Part shown: positions 61,069 through 64,000 of the stretch, piece by piece | How positions within the stretch are numbered: position 1 is the first letter of the stretch | How the letters are laid out: the number at the start of each line of letters is the position of its first letter | Assembly (NCBI GenBank): GCA_018830105.1 | Contig: JAHJTC010000016.1 | Coordinates: forward strand, 310,001 to 374,000 | DNA length: 64,000 nucleotides | Source: Bacteroidota bacterium | GTDB lineage: Bacteria > Bacteroidota > Bacteroidia > Bacteroidales > F082 | Direction of reading: 5' to 3' | The notes under the pieces: model-generated | What the model was told of the DNA's origin: nothing | Database searches by the model: none | Seen by the model: the letters and a program-made list of their open reading frames with translations, nothing else | Translations under genes and position numbers: made by a program

Positions 61069-62394
61069 TTAGTCTTTATCCTCTGATTTTGGTTTGATGC
61101 CTACGAGTTCTTCAAGCATATCCGTTGTCAGTGATTTTGGTCTTTCCAGCGGGTAGAGTAAAGCCCTGTCCCAGATCAGGTTTGTTGTGATACCAATGGC
61201 GCGTCCAATTCCAAATAATACGGTATAGAAATCATATTCGGTGAGGCCATAATGCCATTGGATAACGCCGGATTGTGCATCCACGTTAGGCCATGGGTTT
61301 TTCGCTTTGCCCTGTTCTTTAAGGATTGGCGGAACCACTTTATAAAGCAGGTCAACATATTTAAAGATTGGATCTTCGGGGATATGTTTCAGGCTAAATT
61401 CGCGCTGAATCATATATCGGGGATCGGTCTTACGCAATACAGCATGTCCAAAACCAGGAATCACCTGTCCGCTGTGTAGCGTATCCCAAACATATTGTTT
61501 CATTTCGCTTTCGGTAGGTGTTTCTCCACCCATTTTGTCCATCAATTCCTGTAGCCAGCGCAATACTTCCTGATTGGCCAATCCGTGAAGTGGCCCGGCG
61601 AGGCCGTTAATCATGGCAGAAGTTGATAGGTAAACATCAGATAATGAGCTCGCTACCAAATGTGCCGTGTGGGCACTTACGTTACCGCTTTCATGATCGG
61701 CATGGATGATAAAGTGCATACGCGAAACATCATCATACGGATTGGGTTTGCCCATCATATGTGCAAAATTGGCACCCAGGTCCAGATCCGGATTGCCTAC
61801 AATACGTTTACCATCGCGGTATAATTTCGCATAGATATAAGCTGCGATTTCGGGCAGCTTGGCCAGCATATTTAAGGAGTCCTCATACATGGGCTCCCAC
61901 AAGTCCATTTTACTAATGCCGGCTTTGTATTTCTTGGCGAAGAAAGATTCGCGCGCCATGGCCAGAATGGCAGAGCTAAAAATTGCCATTGGGTGACTAC
62001 AGCATGGCCATGCATCAATCACTTCATACACATAACGTGGTAAAATCCGACGTTTTGAAAACTCATCAATCAGATCGTCAACCTGTATTTTATTTGGCAT
62101 ATCGCCGGTAAGCAGCAGATAAATCAAGCCCTCAACATAAGGCATTTCGGCACCTTTGGCCTTGGGGAGTTTCTCAAATACTTCGGGCAAGGTATAGCCC
62201 CGGTAACGAATCCCTTCTTTAGGATCGAGATAGGAAATATCAGTAACCAGACATTTTATGCCACGCATACCACCCAAAATCTGACCCATCGTCACTTTAT
62301 CAACCACAAAATCACCAAATTCATCATTCAGCCTTTGGGTGCGCGGACGCCATTCATTAATTTTTTCTCTTAGTACTTCTTTAAGGTTCGACAT
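61069..62394 (-). CDS. gltA: Citrate synthase, eukaryotic type
   Basis: 441 residues. The catalytic triad is placed as in pig heart enzyme: His270 in PLHGLANQEV, His317 in GFGHAVLRKTDPR, Asp372 in PWPNVDAQSGV. HADHESGNVSAHTAHLV, GLAGPLHGLANQEVL and EQGKAKNPWPNVDA are close to word-for-word the mitochondrial sequence, unlike E. coli GltA. It condenses acetyl-CoA with oxaloacetate. It follows icd by 19 bases in one operon. The NADH-allosteric N-terminal domain of the E. coli enzyme is absent. Confidence 0.95.
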   Translation of the reverse strand: MSNLKEVLREKINEWRPRTQRLNDEFGDFVVDKVTMGQILGGMRGIKCLVTDISYLDPKEGIRYRGYTLPEVFEKLPKAKGAEMPYVEGLIYLLLTGDMPNKIQVDDLIDEFSKRRILPRYVYEVIDAWPCCSHPMAIFSSAILAMARESFFAKKYKAGISKMDLWEPMYEDSLNMLAKLPEIAAYIYAKLYRDGKRIVGNPDLDLGANFAHMMGKPNPYDDVSRMHFIIHADHESGNVSAHTAHLVASSLSDVYLSTSAMINGLAGPLHGLANQEVLRWLQELMDKMGGETPTESEMKQYVWDTLHSGQVIPGFGHAVLRKTDPRYMIQREFSLKHIPEDPIFKYVDLLYKVVPPILKEQGKAKNPWPNVDAQSGVIQWHYGLTEYDFYTVLFGIGRAIGITTNLIWDRALLYPLERPKSLTTDMLEELVGIKPKSEDKD

Positions 62395-62413
62395 AGTTCT
62401 TTGAATTTATTTG

Positions 62414-63643
62414 TTAAGCGATTAATTTTTTTTGAAGTCCTTCATTAATAGCGTTAAGAAAGTCCTGGGTATAGAGGTAATGCTCAGGTTTTAGGCCATT
62501 TCCATGGATCAGCAAGGCTAAATCTTTGGTCATTTTTCCTGATTCTACGGTTTCGATACAAACTTTCTCCAGCGTGTTGCTGAATGCGATCAACTCCTGA
62601 TTGTCATCAAGTTTTCCCCGATGCGCGAGCCCGCGTGTCCAGGCAAAAATTGAAGCAATGGGATTTGTTGAGGTGGGATTCCCTTTTTGGTGTTCGCGGT
62701 AATGGCGCGTCACAGTACCATGGGCGGCTTCTGCCTCCATTGTTTTTCCGTCAGGAGTTACCAATACGCTGGTCATAAGCCCCAGCGATCCAAAACCTTG
62801 CGCCAAGGTATCTGACTGCACATCGCCATCATAGTTTTTACATGCCCACACAAATTTGCCACTCCATTTGAGCGCTGCTGCAACCATATCATCAATCAGG
62901 CGATGCTCGTAAATGATGCCGCTGGCCTCGAACTGAGCTTTATAATCGCGCTGATAGATGTCTTCGAAAATGTCTTTAAACCGTCCGTCATATTTTTTGA
63001 GGATGGTGTTCTTGGTCGACAGATAAAGCGGCCAGCCTTTTTGTAAGGCCATATTGAAACAGGAGTGCGCAAAGCCACGGATAGACTCATCGGTATTAAA
63101 CATGGCAAGTGCTACGCCATCTCCATCAAAATCATAAACGGAATATTCCTGTGCTTCGCTGCCATCGTCAGGCGTAAAAGTTATGGTGAGTTTTCCTTTC
63201 CCTTTGGTCAGAAAATCAGTTGCACGGTATTGATCGCCAAAAGCGTGACGACCTATCACAATTGGATCTTTCCAGCCCGGAACCAGCCTGGGAATATTAT
63301 TGATGAGTATGGGCTCGCGAAAAACTGTTCCGCCAAGGATGTTTCTGATCGTGCCATTGGGTGAGCGATACATGGCTTTTAAGCCAAATTCGTCAACCCT
63401 TTTCTCGTCGGGAGTTATCGTGGCGCATTTAATGCCAACATTGTATTTGCTTATTGCATGGGCAGCATCAACAGTTACCTGATCGTTGGTAGCATCGCGG
63501 TGTTCCATTCCTAAATCAAAATATTTGAGATCCAGGTCAACATAAGGCAGAATGAGTTTTTCTTTAATAAATGACCAGATTACGCGTGTCATTTCATCTC
63601 CGTCAAGTTCCACAACCGGGTGGGCAACTTTAATTTTTGTCAT
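62414..63643 (-). CDS. icd: NADP-dependent isocitrate dehydrogenase, eukaryotic type
   Basis: 409 residues, homodimeric type. The landmarks are those of human IDH1: [52 protein letters not shown] with the substrate Ser/Asn/Arg residues, [32 protein letters not shown], and [19 protein letters not shown]. It converts isocitrate to 2-oxoglutarate with NADP+. As the first gene of the operon it starts a short oxidative TCA module with citrate synthase; aconitase is not in the window. No exact promoter core is seen upstream. Confidence 0.96.
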   Translation of the reverse strand: MTKIKVAHPVVELDGDEMTRVIWSFIKEKLILPYVDLDLKYFDLGMEHRDATNDQVTVDAAHAISKYNVGIKCATITPDEKRVDEFGLKAMYRSPNGTIRNILGGTVFREPILINNIPRLVPGWKDPIVIGRHAFGDQYRATDFLTKGKGKLTITFTPDDGSEAQEYSVYDFDGDGVALAMFNTDESIRGFAHSCFNMALQKGWPLYLSTKNTILKKYDGRFKDIFEDIYQRDYKAQFEASGIIYEHRLIDDMVAAALKWSGKFVWACKNYDGDVQSDTLAQGFGSLGLMTSVLVTPDGKTMEAEAAHGTVTRHYREHQKGNPTSTNPIASIFAWTRGLAHRGKLDDNQELIAFSNTLEKVCIETVESGKMTKDLALLIHGNGLKPEHYLYTQDFLNAINEGLQKKLIA

Positions 63644-64000
63644 GTTTTTGTAAGGTTTTTATTTTAAAAATTTCATATTTTCATATGTTCAACAATTTTA
63701 AACAAGGGTTGTGCAATTTTCGGTTTTTTTTGTTACGGCTCTTATTTCATCCTATAAAAACTATTAATCCTCATAATCAGATAGAAAGCTAAAAAAAGTC
63801 CCTGCAATATAATTGCTTTGCTCCGTGCTTAAAATTGGGAAGGTAAAAATACAAAAATCTTTGGCATTTCATGCATTTTCTGACAGCTAACCACTTAATT
63901 TATACATTATTCTATATAATTTTACTGTTTATTTATTAACAATAGAACTGACCGATTTCAACGCTTTTTTATGCAGGTTTTATCGTAAGGTGAAGTGACC
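63644..64000. other. AT-rich region upstream of icd (357 bases)
   Basis: No gene, tRNA or repeat recognised. It should contain the icd promoter, but I find no exact TAnnTTTG match on the minus strand; the nearest is CAAAAATC near 63850. It includes two poly-T runs. Confidence 0.4.

Noticed and set aside
1..64000. tRNA, rRNA, riboswitch or CRISPR features
   Set aside because: I looked through the intergenic gaps and saw no cloverleaf, rRNA signature, known riboswitch core or regularly spaced repeats; a covariance-model scan would be needed to exclude small RNAs.

Overview
The window is a chromosomal segment of a Bacteroidota bacterium, most likely class Bacteroidia. The evidence is a SusC/SusD pair, a type IX secretion C-terminal sorting domain, a DUF4271-hemD-rnpA-yidD run, an NhaD-type antiporter, lipoproteins with a charged residue after the lipid cysteine, and at least sixteen TAnnTTTG promoter cores (the Bacteroidota -7 element) 20-40 bases before start codons. 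The sequence is moderately AT-rich and densely coding. I see no rRNA, tRNA, CRISPR array, phage or intact insertion sequence.

Layout. 1-3.2 kb: an ABC-type FtsX/MacB-like permease running off the left edge, and a flippase-like membrane protein. 3.5-10 kb: a small heat-shock protein, then three paralogous multi-pass GT-C-type glycosyltransferase candidates; two of them sandwich a DPM1-like polyprenyl-phosphate sugar synthase in one operon. 10-16.5 kb: a secreted beta-helix protein, a PepSY membrane protein, a flavin-binding protein, an M28 peptidase, a GtrA protein and a RES/Xre toxin-antitoxin pair. 16.5-23.8 kb: a ChaN-like protein, cytidine deaminase, an O-antigen-ligase-like protein, an S41 protease and yidD-rnpA-hemD-DUF4271. 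24-27.5 kb: pta, a 3-hydroxyacyl-CoA dehydrogenase and ackA. 27.5-37.9 kb: a GIN/barrel protein, an LptF/G permease with two GT4 glycosyltransferases, ettA, the antiporter, a nitroreductase and a WbuC cupin. 38-43.1 kb: hisS and two aromatic/histidine ammonia-lyases flanking a thioredoxin-like gene. 43.1-52 kb: small membrane proteins, SusC/SusD, a PEGA protein with a putative outer-membrane protein, and an M23 peptidase. 52-60.9 kb: indolepyruvate oxidoreductase, ACP phosphodiesterase, a cyclic-nucleotide-domain degenerate kinase, a DUF3179 lipoprotein, an alpha/beta-hydrolase-OsmC fusion and YjbQ. 61-63.6 kb: citrate synthase and NADP isocitrate dehydrogenase, both strikingly like the mitochondrial/cytosolic eukaryotic enzymes.

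How it fits together. Much of the left half serves the envelope: lipid-linked sugar synthesis and transfer, O-antigen ligation, LPS export, exported proteins. The right half is central and fermentative metabolism: acetate formation through Pta/AckA, indolepyruvate oxidation, the oxidative TCA entry. The most notable items for follow-up are the GT-C/GT2/GT-C operon with its paralogue, the cyclic-nucleotide-binding protein with an eroded kinase domain, the operator-like repeats over the RES/Xre promoter, a shared 24-bp mobile-element-like end found twice, and several genes whose longest reading frame starts inside the promoter core.
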